Positions 13,756 through 25,992 of a DNA stretch of 64,000 nt are shown here, in pieces (the stretch's first letter is position 1; every line of letters begins with the position of its first letter). The translations under genes and the position numbers were made by a program. Location of the stretch: the NCBI GenBank assembly GCA_038373885.1, contig JAWZYV010015837.1, positions 434,001 through 498,000 of the forward strand, read 5' to 3'. Below the pieces are notes generated by a model. The model was not told where the DNA came from. It was given only the letters and a program-made list of their open reading frames with translations, and searched no databases. Source of the stretch: Cheiracanthium punctorium (Eukaryota; Arthropoda; Arachnida; Araneae; Cheiracanthiidae).

Positions 13756-14048
13756 TTGAAAATTACATTTTTACGCCGTACAAAAGAGATCCTAAAACGT
13801 TTTAGCAATCTTTGCCAAATAAGACATTTTTGTCTAAACAAAAGAAAGAGGGTTTTTTTTGGGGGGGGGGGTCTATTTAACATCCATACTGTACACTTGA
13901 GTTGAAAATTACATTGTTACTCCGTACAAATGAGATCCTGAAACTTTTTAGCAATCGTTGTCCAATAACGGATCTTTTATTTTTTCTTTTAATCAAAAGA
14001 AAGGTGGTTTAAGGGGGTCTATTTAACATTCATACTGTACACTTGTGT
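13756..14048. repeat. Tandem duplication, about 146-bp period
   Basis: The segment starting TTGAAAATTACAT at 13756 recurs at 13902. Both copies share the sequence through TCTATTTAACAT, CATACTGTACACTTG and nearby words, with scattered substitutions and indels. Copy one contains a poly-T then poly-G tract (13852-13870) where copy two has shorter T and G runs. A local tandem duplication followed by divergence explains it. Function unknown. Confidence 0.75.
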
Positions 14049-14403
14049 TCATTTTCACAAGTTTATGAGATAGAATGTATGTGGCAGAATACAAGAATAC
14101 TGTACCAATTGAAAAGATTATGTACAACGAATGCCAGACGCAAGACTTAATCCTTTTCTACACCCTAAAGAGCAAAAGAGACAATATAATATCCAGAGAA
14201 GGCAGTTGGGCCGATGAAGCAGAGCCAAGCATCCTGCTTACTCCCTGAATTAGATGATGAAGAAGAAGAATACGATGATGATTATGATGACTGCACATGT
14301 GATAAGCGCTTAAAATTTTATGTAGTGTCACAGTTCAGAATTCCTTGGGGATAATTCCATGGTTCGTTAGTTGTAAATCATCCATCTAACATGCTGCAAT
14401 TGA

Positions 14404-14498
14404 ACTGTTATTTTTAAGAACAACTGTTATTTTTAAGAGCAACTGTTGTTTTTAAGAACAACTGTTATTTTTAAGAGCAACTGTTATTTTTAAGAACA
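14404..14498. repeat. Minisatellite: five copies of a 19-bp unit
   Basis: Five back-to-back copies of ACTGTTATTTTTAAGAACA start at 14404, 14423, 14442, 14461 and 14480. Copies 2 and 4 carry GAGCA where 1, 3 and 5 carry GAACA, so there is a hint of a 38-bp higher-order unit. Divergence is very low, which suggests recent expansion by slippage or unequal exchange. Confidence 0.9.
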
Positions 14499-16518
14499 AG
14501 AATACATTTTACTTTGCTGCTTTGAAAGACGGCAAATTTCAACTTCGCAATTCCTGTTTACACAGCTTTTTAACTGAAAATGGCGTTTATTTAACAAAAT
14601 GTTTGTTATTATTAACGCTTTGTCATTCTTAAACTAAATTAAAATTTACATCTTTCCCCAAAGTAGGAAACACGTTGAGAATAACACGCAGGGAAGGGTG
14701 AACATTGCTTGATCAACATGAAACCCAAGCCTGTCTTTACTGGTGGTCTCTTGGTTTTTTAATGAATCCAGAAGTTGTCATCGAACTCAGTGAAGAGAGT
14801 GGTGGTATTTAAGTCGGTGGTATCTAATTTGCAAGCATAAATTTAGGCTTTTATTGGTCCTCTGCGAGCAATCGTCAATGTCTATTTCCAGAATTCTACT
14901 ACCGTTATTGTCGGTATACAGTTAGAACGTTCCTGGTTATAATGACTATTTGCTGAAAGACAAGCGCCCTAACAGAAGGCTGGAATAATTTCATTGATTT
15001 TAAACATTATTTTATAGCATATCCCAAAATAATAAATATTTAAAGGACAAGATATTAAGAGATGTTCAAAGCTATGGAAATTCACCATTTAATATAGGCA
15101 ATCAACAACTAACATTTTTACTAACCAGAGGGCGTTATTTCTACTCATTAACTTCGGCAACTTACAGAGCTAATCCTTATAAGAATATGAGATGTCATCT
15201 ATGCAAGAGGACATTCGTTACAATATTAGAAAAATGTAGCAGGGTGTTCTTAACACTGTCACTACTGGCTAAATATAGAAGAGAAACAAAGAAAAAAAAT
15301 CGTGACTTGAAATTTTCCGAAAGCTACAAGTATTTAAATTTTGACAGTGTTTATGCATTTTTACAACAGACGTTCATATTCTGAATATTATAGCACTACT
15401 TTCAACTCTGAATAAACATCTTTAAAAATTACATATTTTTACGAATTTTTCATTAGTATTTAAAGAAATGCTTTTTATTTTAAAGTCTCAATTTTTTTAT
15501 TCATCCCACTTTTATAATAACCATAGGTAATGACATACACCAAAGAAATTTTTAAAGAGCGTGCGAATAGTGTGCTAAAAACAAAAAGAAAAAGATATAG
15601 CTCGATTTTTTTAACGCCTCATTTAAGTTTATCTCCGTTATTTTTCCAAAGTACCTACTTTCCTATTAGGAAGAAAAATTGCTTGATGATAAATGACTTC
15701 TGACGATGATGAGTTTTGGAACTTCATATTTTATTTTCATGCTAAATTTGTTTCAAATTTTTGGAATGCGTTCAAAACATGTCTTGTCATATTAGGAATT
15801 TTCGCATTAATTTCTAAGAAATACAAGAACTTTACAAATAAATATGCAAACAGAATTGATTTTTATTTTTTAGAAAAATTGAAAATCTGAATATGATATC
15901 ATTTATTTAATCTAAATATTTTCTCTTTTTAGTTAATACAAGTAACTAATTTTAGCTTTCAAAAATTGAATGGCTTCCAAAATCACCAGTAAGTTTTCTT
16001 TATATTTGGGTTAATAAATGATCTAATATATGATAAATTATCATTATTATACAAATTTTTTGTAATTATTATATTCCAACTTTTGCAAGTTTAGTGCATT
16101 TCCTTATGTTCTCTATTTTAGCTAAAGTTTCCTTTCGAACAAATTCTATGTTTTCCAAAAATATCTTTAACAGCACCGTTTTGATAACAAGTTCATTAAT
16201 TCTGAATGTTTTAATTTCTCATTCCTGGATACCGGATCTTTCGAACTGTTTGATCAATGCGGCTCATTATTAAATATTTACTTTAGCACTATACTAATAT
16301 TTATTTTGCTCACATTAAATATTTTCTTTAGCACTGTCGAGCAATGTCGTTTTCTTGTTAGTGAATATTTCTCCAAGGCAAAACTACTTCATACGAAATT
16401 GGCATGTATGTGAGCCTTTAACATAGGTTATCGATTAGACAACATTATCCAAAACTCTTAAACAATGGGAAAATCGGGTCAAGATGTTCTTTTAACATAT
16501 CCCGCATGATTTCAATGA
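14499..16518. other. AT-rich DNA, nothing recognised
   Basis: No supported gene or element. Open frames at 15187-15384 and 15693-15890 are short and AT-driven. The first includes a CxxC pair but no following histidines, so it is not a zinc finger. Confidence 0.5.
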
Positions 16519-16757
16519 ATAAAAAAAATTCCTTAAATTCTTCCTCACGAATACTCAAAAACTAGTTTCAGAACATTTTGATTATCAGCTCAAAGGGGAA
16601 TAGACGTGAAAGGGGAGGGGGGGGTGTCCATATTTCTTGAAAGCAGAAAAATGTATTATCTCTAAGATTATTTCTTTAAATGTGAACACATAAGAATTCT
16701 ATGTTTACACACAGCTTGCTTGTAAATAAAAGCTTGTTGGAAATCTATTTTTTTTAA
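16519..16757. repeat. Fragment of the 40.3/44.1-kb MITE family
   Basis: This stretch parallels 40793-41000. Shared words in the same order include GTTTCAGAA/ATTTCAGAA, then AGACGTGA/AGACATGA followed by a G-rich run, then CTATGTTTACACAC/CTATGTTTAGACAC, and CTTGTTGGAAAT/ATTGTTGAAAAT. The outer inverted repeats seen in the better-preserved copies are not recognisable, so this is an internal or truncated, diverged copy. Orientation matches the 40-kb copy. Confidence 0.55.
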
Positions 16758-17409
16758 ATTACATTTATTGCTATAGATTTTAAAAGTCGTCATATAAAAA
16801 GTACAAAATAAATCCGTTCCGTAAATATTCATCCCCACCCGAAATAAAACTCGGTGCGCTGCCTCTGTGGATGGTACAGCAAACATTTCAGGCGAAGATT
16901 AATAATTCGATACTCATGATAACAGAGTTTGATAAGGTTCAACAGCACATTTTTTACAGTTTTCTGACTGTTCTCATCTTACAAAGTTTACAGCGTACTT
17001 CTCTTCTCCCAAACTCTACTTTCATATGTATTGAGGGATACCATGTAATCCACAAACACATGGTATTGGGAAGCATGTAAAATCCAGAATTTGATCTACT
17101 CCTGACCTAATTTCTACTCAATGCTTTAAAGATCTAAGCTCACAATCGTTTATATCATAAAAAAGCTTTAGTACAATATTTAAACATTTGTCTTTTATCA
17201 TGATCCGATTATCATCAGAGTAAAAGCTTTCCTATTCTTATTCTAGAAAATGACAACAATTAATCACAATTAAGATAGGTGAAACTTAACTATCTCTGGC
17301 CCGTTTTTAACATAGGTGTCAAGACTGAAATTTTACAGTTTTAAATCTCTATTCATTGCCGTTTCCGTTTACTAAAGTAATGAGGAATTTTTATGTCTTA
17401 TAACAAGCG
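16758..17409. other. AT-rich DNA, nothing recognised
   Basis: No recognised gene or mobile element. The overlapping short frames on both strands near 16668-17080 carry no motif. Confidence 0.5.
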
Positions 17410-17690
17410 ACCCCAATTTTCTCTGTCATTCAAAGTCCACAACGCGCGGCAGCAAATGCCGCGACAGGTGGCAGTCAGATGTAAGACCACAACGCCATGG
17501 AAATTGTGAATCAGCTTCCGGCTGACTCACTAAGGGGAGTAGTGTGACGGACGCGAGATCGCCGACATGACAGACTTCATTTAAGCATTTGAAGGCCGAA
17601 CAAGCTGGTACTTTTTGTCCGCTTGGATAAAGCCTGCATCTATCGAAGCTGCTCAAATCGCTAGTCTCGACACTAGCTTTCGCACACACA
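17410..17690. other. GC-richer patch with an 87-codon open frame on the minus strand
   Basis: Composition is markedly richer in GC and CpG than the flanks. A minus-strand frame (17689 to 17426) stays open for 87 codons and includes several cysteines, but no domain is recognisable. It could be an unrecognised exon, a promoter-proximal CpG-rich stretch or a repeat fragment. I cannot assign it. A transcript alignment would settle it. Confidence 0.3.
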
Positions 17691-19840
17691 CGTCTTTCAA
17701 AAGAATTTTAACTACTTGCTTTCACGTCACCTGTTCCATTTTTTTCGATACCTTTAAATTTTGAAAGTAATTATTTTTTAAACAAAATATATATTTTAAA
17801 AGTTGTTGAAACATCTTTCATTTCTTTAAAAAAAATAGAAACCCAAATATCTTATATAAATTAGCTATACAGAGTTTCCTCTTTTTTTTCAGAAAGAATG
17901 ATTTCATTACTGTACTACAGTTGAAAGTTTACAAAGACCTCATACGATCTATTCGGTTGCGTATTAGTCCTGTTCTTTCGCGATCTCTTCTTTCTCCTCT
18001 TCTTTTCTTACTTTAATCACATAAAAATAACATCTTTCCTCACAATTTTTCATCTATCATATAACTGCATCTACAGCCAAGATAAAAACAGAGATTATAA
18101 CTTATTTTCCCTCGAAAAAAAACCCCCGAAAAAAACACTTTTTTCTTCTTCTTCTTCTTCTTCGACTCATCCCCCTCTTCGAATTTTCTATGTTTGCTTG
18201 AGTGCGCCAGATAACGATCACTTTTCGTTTTAATCCAATCCATCCTACTTACCGTTTCTTTTAGCTCTTTGATACGTATATATCCGTTTCACGAGAGAAG
18301 CAATGACAAAGACGGGAAAACGAATAACGAAACAATCAAAGCAAAAACAGCTGAAAAAAAAAAAGATTGAAAGCGCAATAAATCTGTTCTTTTGTTTCCA
18401 TGGTAACGCTCCATTTTTGCTATTCTTTGTCGTTGAATACTACTTGCTTGAGCCTCTGAAACTTAAGAAAAATGAAACAAAAGCCATGGAATTTGGTCTG
18501 CGGAATGAAGACACATTTTGTAATATGGCACAGACATTTACTGGGTCAGAGGTTTCTCTCAGGCATAATACGTTTATTCCCGAAATTCAGAAGTTGAAAT
18601 GATGGAAGCGTTACATTTCGCTCAGTGATTTCGGTATTTTTCTTTTTGATTGCACCTGTTTATTTAAGCAAGTTTCTAGCTTCGTAGGCTCAGCTATTTG
18701 TTTTGTTTTTTCTTTTTTTGGAATTCAAAACCGGAATAAGGGTCTACACTTAAATCTAAAATTCGCATTTACTCAGTCAGATGTTATTTTTTGGTTAGAG
18801 GTTATATTATTATTTTTTGTTGTTGAAATTTTTAAATTAATGGGATAGAAGCATTTATCATTTTATGCAATATGTCTTTTCTCATGGGACATGGAATGCA
18901 CTGGTTTATTTATTCACATTTTTATTTAAATAAGTTCATTTTATTTTCCTTTTTGGTATATATTTCTTTAACAGAAGTAAAAATATAGAAAAGTATTCTT
19001 TTATTCAAACTTATCAGTAGCCCCACACCACATCATTTTAGAAATATCTATAGCAGTATAACTTTATGACGAGCGTATAGTATTTAAATTCGTAGATTGT
19101 CCAAAATACCTTTCAGTACTTTTACGTTCTTTAAAAAAATGTTAATTTGCTACCGTTTGTATCAGGTTATAGTAAACAAAACCTATTTAATGTAAAGAAA
19201 TAGTAAAGAAAAACTGTGAATAACAACATATCGTTTCTAGGTGAAGATGTTTCTTACTTAAAAAAAAAAAAAAAGAGAGAGACGAAAATTGTTTTATAGA
19301 AACCGTCCCAGTGTTTCCACTGTCTTTTTATGCTACTTCCAATTAAATTCCATCCCCTAAGCTCAATATATTGATTAAAAAAGAAAAAAATGAAAAGCTA
19401 TTTCACAGTGACTTAACAACATCTTTGGAGATATAAAGATCTGCAACTCTTATAGGTATTTCTCAATTGTCAGCACAATTTCTCAATAAAACAAATATGA
19501 AAGAAAATTATTAAAAGTATTTTTACCGTTTATTTATGTATTTGTTCTTCCTAATAAGCAAATAAAATAAACTATTAAAGATAACATAAATGCTTTTATT
19601 AAGTGGATAAATACTCATGAAAAGCATTTTTCTTCCAAATTATTTTTGTCTCGAGTGCGTTACATTTTCCCCGTGTATTTCACGGATATTTCAGTTTTAT
19701 TTATTATTATTCAATTAAAGAAAAATCTCAATTTATTATTATTCAATTAAAGAAATACGATCTTGCTAATGGTTTAAAAAAAGGGATTAACAAGTAGTAT
19801 TTACTTTTTACTGCTTAAAAACTAACTAAAGCCTTTCAGT
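17691..19840. other. AT-rich DNA with simple repeats
   Basis: No gene recognised. Simple repeats include (TTC)n at 18143-18163, a 15-base A run near 19260-19274, and a 32-bp-spaced direct repeat of TTTATTATTATTCAATTAAA at 19700 and 19732. The 99-codon frame at 18303-18602 is lysine/asparagine-rich at its start and looks like chance. Confidence 0.5.
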
Positions 19841-20240
19841 ACGGAGGACTTGACCGCGGTTATATATTTGTGGAACAAGGGAGTTTTCCCACGAGTGGTT
19901 TCACTGTAAGGAAGCGTGAGCCGCGAAAACGCGTTTTGAATCATCCACCGAAAATTTAAAAATTTCGGTATATTCTAACACAAAATTACTGTTTAGAAAA
20001 AGTGGTTGATTATATTCCGGAATTGTTAGTAGGTATGGTAATCATGCCCACATAAATTTTAGGTGGAGGAGAGTTTGTACTTAGAGAACGTTTCATAGAT
20101 ACCACCATTGGATGGCGGTAGTACCCAGAGAACGCTTCTTGGACACCGTCATTGGGCGGCGATAGTACCCAGAGAACGTTTCGTGAAAGCCGCCACTTCT
20201 ACTACTGCCGCTGTGGGATGCAATAGTTACGGAAGGGTTA
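19841..20240 (+). repeat. Dispersed repeat with 44-bp minisatellite, copy A
   Basis: This copy is homologous along most of its length to 52210-52675. Both begin ACGnAGGA then GACCGCGGTTATATA or GGCCGCGGTTATATA, followed by GAAAACGyGTTTTG, TATATTCTAAC, ACTGTTTA and AAAAAGTGG. Both then run into tandem 44-bp units. Here the units begin AGAGAACG at 20083, 20127 and 20171. No coding frame is present and no terminal inverted repeat or target duplication is evident, so the class is unknown. It is probably a non-autonomous mobile element, because two copies lie 32 kb apart with the same architecture. Confidence 0.75.
20083..20214 (+). repeat. 44-bp tandem repeat, three units
   Basis: Units start at 20083, 20127 and 20171, exactly 44 bp apart. 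Each includes AGAGAACG, a variable middle, and a GCCGCC/GGCGGC-like inverted pair around ATTG, so single units could fold into small hairpins. The unit is the same as in the copy at 52486-52660. Confidence 0.85.
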
Positions 20241-23200
20241 AAAGAACGCTAAAATTTACTAATTACTGGATTTAACAGTGGATCTTGCTAATTCTGTTTG
20301 ATAACCCTTTAGTAAAAGATATGCTACTTTTAAAATTCATTTCCAAAATAAAATATTTATTTCACTTTAATATCTCTAACAATGCTTGTTGAGACACTAT
20401 GTTAGTACATTTAGCAGTTTCATCACAATTATATACATTTCACATTTCACATTACTAAAACACTTTTTAACCAGGAAGATTTTCAATGTTTCGTATTTCT
20501 TAAGAATTTAGTGGATAACCGAACATAACTTTCTTATTGTGCTACTGAACTTTCTGTTAAGTACCTGCTCCGATATTGAAAATTTCATCAACAGTGATCT
20601 AGCATTCTGTACTATCTTCAGAGTTTTTCGTAATTTATCGTTCGAGTTATCCAAACAGAAAATTCTTTCACTTTTTTAGAGATACTTTTGAGCATTTCTT
20701 TACTTTTAACACTATTTTTAAATATCTGGAAAAGAAAATCCATATTTCTTTCCGAGAAAGATACCATTTCTTTCCACAACAAATGTTCGAGATTCAAAAA
20801 AAGCAGGAACTGGTTTTGTTTGCTAAGGAAGCAATGTGTTTTTCCCCTTTCCTACAGGATATATTTTTCTTTTTGCGTTGAATATTTGATTGTTTCTAAA
20901 TATTCAGATGCATTTGCTTTAGAAAGATCTCTTTTCTATAGACTGGCACATCTAAAACTAAATTTTGAATTATCCGTAAAAGTGAGTTATTTACGTTTCG
21001 TTCTTTTTTTATCTTTTTAAAAGTGAGTTCAGTTTTGTTTAATAATCAGCAATTACATTATTTTGTCATTCTCTGTCTATTAATTAAAGCACGTAACATT
21101 TGCTTTTGACATAATATAATTAAATATAAAATGTTCTTCCTCGGTACAAATGAATTGTGTTTAAAAAAAAAAAAAAAAAACCTTAAATTGTATTGTAAAT
21201 AAACTGAAAAAAGTAATTGGATGTCAAATTCTTTTAAAATTCTGTTAGGAAACATTTTTCGCAACAGTCATTAATAAATGATTTTTTTTTCGTATTTAAT
21301 CTTCAGATTGTCTTTAAAATGAGCTAAGTATTGAAGATAAATTGCAGAGGTAGATGTGTTAGTTATGTACTATATTGTAAATATAATTGAGATGTATTCA
21401 TTAGAACCATTTCAGAAGTAAAAATGATTTTCCTTTCCTTGGATTCAAAAAATCTACATTTATCCACTTGCACACGCTAAATTCTACCATTAACTGATTG
21501 AGAAATATTAACCGGTGTTCCGCTTACCCCACAAAAGGAGTAAACTTCGTGTACTTGGACTGAACTTCTTATAATTTTTATCTAGCAAACTAAAACTTCT
21601 GACTGTTGGCAAATGTCTTCATGCTCAAAAAGCCAACTCTTGTGTAGAGTATAAAAATATTGTACTCTTGTGAACTACGTATTGCATAAAAAGGGGGGTA
21701 AAAAGGTCTTTCTGCCTCTTATAACAGGTGCAGTATTCGTTAAATTCAAATAAGGCAAAAAAATTATCTTACTTACCCCGTCTTAACCTAATTAAAGTAG
21801 GGAGTAAAATTTTTCTCTCATAGCAGTGTGATCTTTAATGAAATGGTTTGAATCACCTGGTTATCGTGGAAAAAATCAATAATTTAGACTTGTCGAGTTA
21901 GTTTTCTGTTACATTACACAAAATCTATTTTTGATATAAATAAATGCTAAGGCAAAAGAATAAAATATATGTCACGCATTTCAATTAAACAGTCTACCAC
22001 TGGATGATAAAACATGTTTCTCCCGTTTTATTACAAAATCCTATAATGTCACATTAAAGAAATTTATCTTCACATGCTTTTCCTTTTTTAAGAGAAAGTT
22101 TGACAGAAGTCAGAAACATTTAAAAGTAGAATAGAGGTGAAACTGTTACCATTTATTAAACATTCTTAATGACGTAAAACAGAAAGTCCTAATTCTAATA
22201 GCAAAATTTAATATCATAAGATACTTTATTTACAGGTACCTGTGTAGTACTTAACACGGCATCCCATGAGCGGCTGAGCAAAACATGGTGACGAATTTTC
22301 CTTAAATTATAAGCTTGGACACCAGCTTTTTAAACTTTCGAAGTATGTTTATGCCTCAAATTTTATGGGAAACTTTAAAAAATTAGATTTAGTTAGCTTT
22401 CACGGAATCTGTATTACAGCTGATTAATTTAGATTGCTTATACAGAGCTAATATACACTATTAGCAATTTGTGACAACATGAAGATGAAAAAGAAACTTT
22501 CTACAGTTAAAAAAACCAAGTACAATCGATTAAAACACTATATATAATCCCCAGAACTGAAAAAAAATGCAAGTGCATGGTGGATTCAATGGAGAAGGGC
22601 ATTAAAACTTCCACAGTTCAACTATTGGCAAAATCATATAAGTGGAATGCTTATAAATGCTTCATTTAATATAAACGACATCTATTAATTCCCTTAAAAC
22701 TTCCATTTAATGTCAAAATATTGCTAATTTTGTTATATAAATTCAAATCTAATCATGCGAGCAACTGCAAAAAATAAAAAGTACATAAAAGTATAATTTC
22801 AAATTTTAAACATCGGCACTCAAACATATAAAATCATTAATTTGAAACTTCACTTTTTTATGACCACCCAGTATAACTTCCATTGCTTTTATTACAGTCA
22901 TACTCTACTTTATCGTTATGGTTTATTATAGTTCCATATTTACAGCCTTATTCTTTCATTTATTTTTCCGTTGTTATAAATCACATAATGTGCGAGGCCT
23001 GGTCGTTATATCTGCCGAAAAATCGTAAAATGTTGCAGAATAAAAGCCAGAAAAATGTAATATTAAGCTAAATTAAAGTTAGTAAGAGGTAAGCAAATTC
23101 ATAAGAGATGAAATATATTGTGGTAATTTCTCATTTAATGAAGTTTATCACTTTCATGCCACTGAATTTCATTGCTGTTTACAAATTTTAGTGCTGTGCT

Positions 23201-23257
23201 TAGTGATAATATTGTGTCACTTTTAAAACATTTATTTCTCCTGCAGATTGTAAGTTA
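20241..23257. other. AT-rich DNA, nothing firm recognised
   Basis: No gene supported. A 17-18-base A run ends near 21180. Between 21510 and 21790 three words related to CTTACCCC/GGGGTAA occur, a possible trace of an old inverted-repeat element, but no paired termini could be set. The 110-codon frame at 20688-21020 has no recognisable motif and is hydrophobic/AT-driven. Confidence 0.45.
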
Positions 23258-23700
23258 AGTAGGGAAAGGTGGTCCAAAATGATCCCAGCGGGTAAATCAA
23301 TCTACATATGTTTTCTTGCATACAGGTAGCGCTATCTACCGGATAGCACATATACTCTTTGTACCAAGTTAAGAAGTAGCAATGGTAGTATTAAAGCGGT
23401 CACAGCATTACACGTCTAAAAACAATTTCTCGAAAAATTGTGTTTTATAACGTTTGTTATAAAGCAAGGACTAACTTTCCTATTTAATTAGACATACAGT
23501 CTTTCATGCACATAAATGTCACTTGATTTACTGAATGGAGCATGCATTTAGATGGGAATTACACTAGCTAAGTTTGTTATGTTTCTCGGCGTCATACAAA
23601 AATATGACCTAAAGCGCCCAGCCATATTGCCGGGTGAAATGATCCATCAACTGAAGAAACTTCGGTACCGGGTCGCAGACATCATGGCAGCCATTCAACA
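23258..23700. repeat. Possible relic of a DNA transposon (GGTCCAAAATGATCC words)
   Basis: The word GGTGGTCCAAAATGATCCC at 23269-23287 and the related CGGGTGAAATGATCC at 23631-23645 resemble the GGGTAAG/TGGTCCAAAATGATC-type termini common in animal DNA transposons. They are in the same orientation and no inverted partner was found, so element limits are unknown. A weak inverted pair, AGGTAGCGCTATCTACC, lies at 23325-23341. Confidence 0.35.
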
Positions 23701-24295
23701 TCCAAAGGCGTGACATATCATTAAATTATTTAATTTATTTTTGGGTTTGTTGTAGGTCAGAATTTCGGAACCATAATTTTGAAATATTCCATCTTATTGT
23801 TTGACACATTTTTATTTTAAATTTTTCATAAAATAAATTTTTCATATTGTATGATTATAAAACTTATTTCATTATGTATAGTCATAATTACTTTTACATT
23901 TTTATTTTACTGATAAAAAGCAATTTACAATTATTTTCAGATGAAGGATCAATTTGCCCTTTGGTTGATTGTAAAATGAGCCTTCGCATACTTTCTCAAA
24001 GCTCTATATTTTTCATTACTCAATGTGCTTTTAAAATATTATTAAAATATGTTAATGATGCAAAATATAGTGTAAAATATTATATAAATAGCCCAGAGTT
24101 TTAGTTATACATTTATGTTATTTCCTGCAAGTTTTTCCTTTAAAACTATCATTTTAGGTCGTCTTTTCCTAAATACACTGTAAAATAAATTAAGAGAATT
24201 TACATATTTTATCGATTTTCTTGAAAAGAACTGAACTGAATGTAGAACCATTGCTTCTTGACAAAAATACAAATCTTTTAAGTCAAATACGTAAG
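23701..24295. other. AT-rich DNA upstream of the Tc1 relic
   Basis: No gene or repeat end recognised. The frame at 23847-24104 is short and AT-driven. The left terminus of the Tc1-type element downstream could not be found here. Confidence 0.45.
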
Positions 24296-24443
24296 CCTAC
24301 ACGTGTGTATAGGCGGTGCCAGTAGAGAAACTGGCTTTATAAGCGCGCGTAAATTAAGACGCATTTCGTTCGCTAGCACACCTAGACGAATTTTTCGGTT
24401 TTATTTTGCAGCATTTTGTTAATTTTAAATTGTAACAGTAAAA
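24296..24443 (+). other. 5' flank of the Tc1 relic
   Basis: Somewhat GC-richer than the surroundings (AAGCGCGCG near 24342) and directly upstream of the transposase ATG, so probably the untranslated left part of the same element. I could not match it to an inverted partner after 25455. Confidence 0.4.
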
Positions 24444-25455
24444 ATGAGTAACCGCCAATATTTGGATGACGGAATAAGGTGGCGAATTGTGGGGAGGCTA
24501 GAAGCAGGCCAATCTCGAGTCCAGATTTGTAGAGCTCAATTTGAAGCCCAGTGTCGTGTGTAACTTATGGAAACAGTTCCGAGATACCAGATCCATCGAG
24601 AGAAAGCCTGAACAAGGTCCTCCAAGAGTCAAGACGGCCAGAGAAGATCGCCATTTGTCCATTAGAGCGAGGCATAGCAGGAGCGCTACAGCTTCTCAGC
24701 TCTCTCGTGACTTGTATGCAGCCACAGGAACCCGTGTATCAAAGGTGACTGTTTCCAAAAGATTTCATGAGAGAGGGTTGTTTGCAAAAAGACCTGCTGT
24801 TTGCGTCCCGATCCCTTCTGCGAACAGCAGAATCCGTTTAGCATGGTGCAGAGAGCATAGGGATTGGAGTAAGGATCAATCGGCGACCGTTCTCATCACT
24901 GATGAGTCCCAGTTCAGCCTAAACACCGATTCTCGCCGTACGTTCAAATGGAGAGAACCAGGGACCCGCTACCTACCCTCCAATGTCCGCGAAATCGGCA
25001 ATTATGGCAGAGACAGTTTAATGGTCTAGGCAGGCATTATATTGGATAACCGCGCACCTCTCCATGTCTTTCAAAGAGGCACTGTGAGTGGTGTGAGATA
25101 TAGGGATGAGGTCTTGGAGCCCTGTGTTTTTTCAGGTGTGCAGTTTTCCCTAAATCCATTTTAGTGGACGATAACGCGAGTCCACATAGAGCTGTTCTGG
25201 TCAGCGAATTTCGAGAGAGTGAGGATATTTGCCTAATGGATTGGTCAGCTAGATCTCCAGCCCTTAACCCCAGAGCATTCCGTCGGTGCTCTGGGGAGGG
25301 TTTGCAACTCGCAATCCCCCTCCGAGAATCATCCAGGGAATGAAAACAGCGTTGCTGACCAGCTGCCACAGGAAATGATAAACTGCCTTATTTCAAGTAT
25401 AAAATCGCGCTGCGAGACCTGTATATCTGTAAGAGGGGACCATACCCCCTATTAA
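24444..25455 (+). pseudogene. Decayed Tc1-type transposase
   Basis: This was a Tc1/mariner-superfamily transposase that cut and pasted its own element at TA sites. The chosen start is ATG 24444, giving MSNRQYLDD, a typical N-terminus. A paired-like helix-turn-helix region follows (VVCNLWKQF at about 24553-24579). The DDE catalytic domain shows ITDESQF (first Asp codon 24901), LVDDNASPH (second Asp codon 25170) and SPALNP then EH (Glu codon 25273). It ends RGDHTPY at TAA 25453-25455. About 337 codons fits the family. Breaks: a frameshift near 24540, a stop TAG at 25027 where the family has Trp (MVWAG), a frameshift between about 25120 and 25158, and an indel near 25270. It cannot make an active protein. 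Terminal inverted repeats were not found. Confidence 0.92.
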
Positions 25456-25952
25456 CCTATTTTTCTTTTATTCTTCAACCGCTGTGTCATACCTTCCGAC
25501 TCCAACGTGTGTTATGTACGATTATAGATATATATTACAATCATTGAATGGTTATTTGTTTCGTATTGTATCAATGTATGTATATATCAAATTTCATTTA
25601 AATAGGTCCAGTAGTTCTTGCGATAATCGAGTAAGTCTGCAGATTCTCTTAATTCCTAACACTAGAGTAAAAATTACTGATACATGCATATTTAAATTAA
25701 ATTAAACTAAATTAGCTTGAACTGATGTATAGTAGAATTGACTTTGTTCTTCTTAGAGCGCAAGATTCCTTTACACACTTAAACACACTTTACACACTTT
25801 TATAGTTTCATCTAAATTATAAGTAGGTAAGGTACTTAAGTATTATCCCGGCGGTCATTCCCGCAAATTATTTTTCCATCAAATGAGTTGCCAAAATGTT
25901 GTCAATCGTATTCAAAACAATCAATAATTTCATATGCCCAGCATTTCTCTTG

Positions 25953-25992
<40 letters not shown>

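Noticed and set aside
14220..14300. Acidic coding stretch (GATGATGAAGAAGAAGAA)
   Set aside because: Simple GAT/GAA repeats in a frame interrupted soon on both sides; low complexity rather than a protein segment.
15187..15260. C2H2 zinc-finger exon (MRCHLCKRTF)
   Set aside because: Only the two cysteines are present; the histidine pair expected 12 or so residues later is missing.
18303..18602. 99-codon plus-strand frame
   Set aside because: Begins in an A-rich simple stretch and has no recognised domain or conserved pattern.
20688..21020. 110-codon plus-strand frame
   Set aside because: Rich in Phe, Leu, Ser and Lys, with no motif; consistent with chance in AT-rich DNA.
21510..21790. Inverted-repeat element built on CTTACCCC/GGGGTAA words
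   Set aside because: The outer two words are in the same orientation and no TA-flanked pair of ends could be set.
25037..25369. 110-codon minus-strand frame
   Set aside because: Antisense shadow of the Tc1-type transposase remnant.
25955..25991. Tail of a processed pseudogene
   Set aside because: No gene-like sequence or target duplication is visible upstream; kept only as a homopolymer run.
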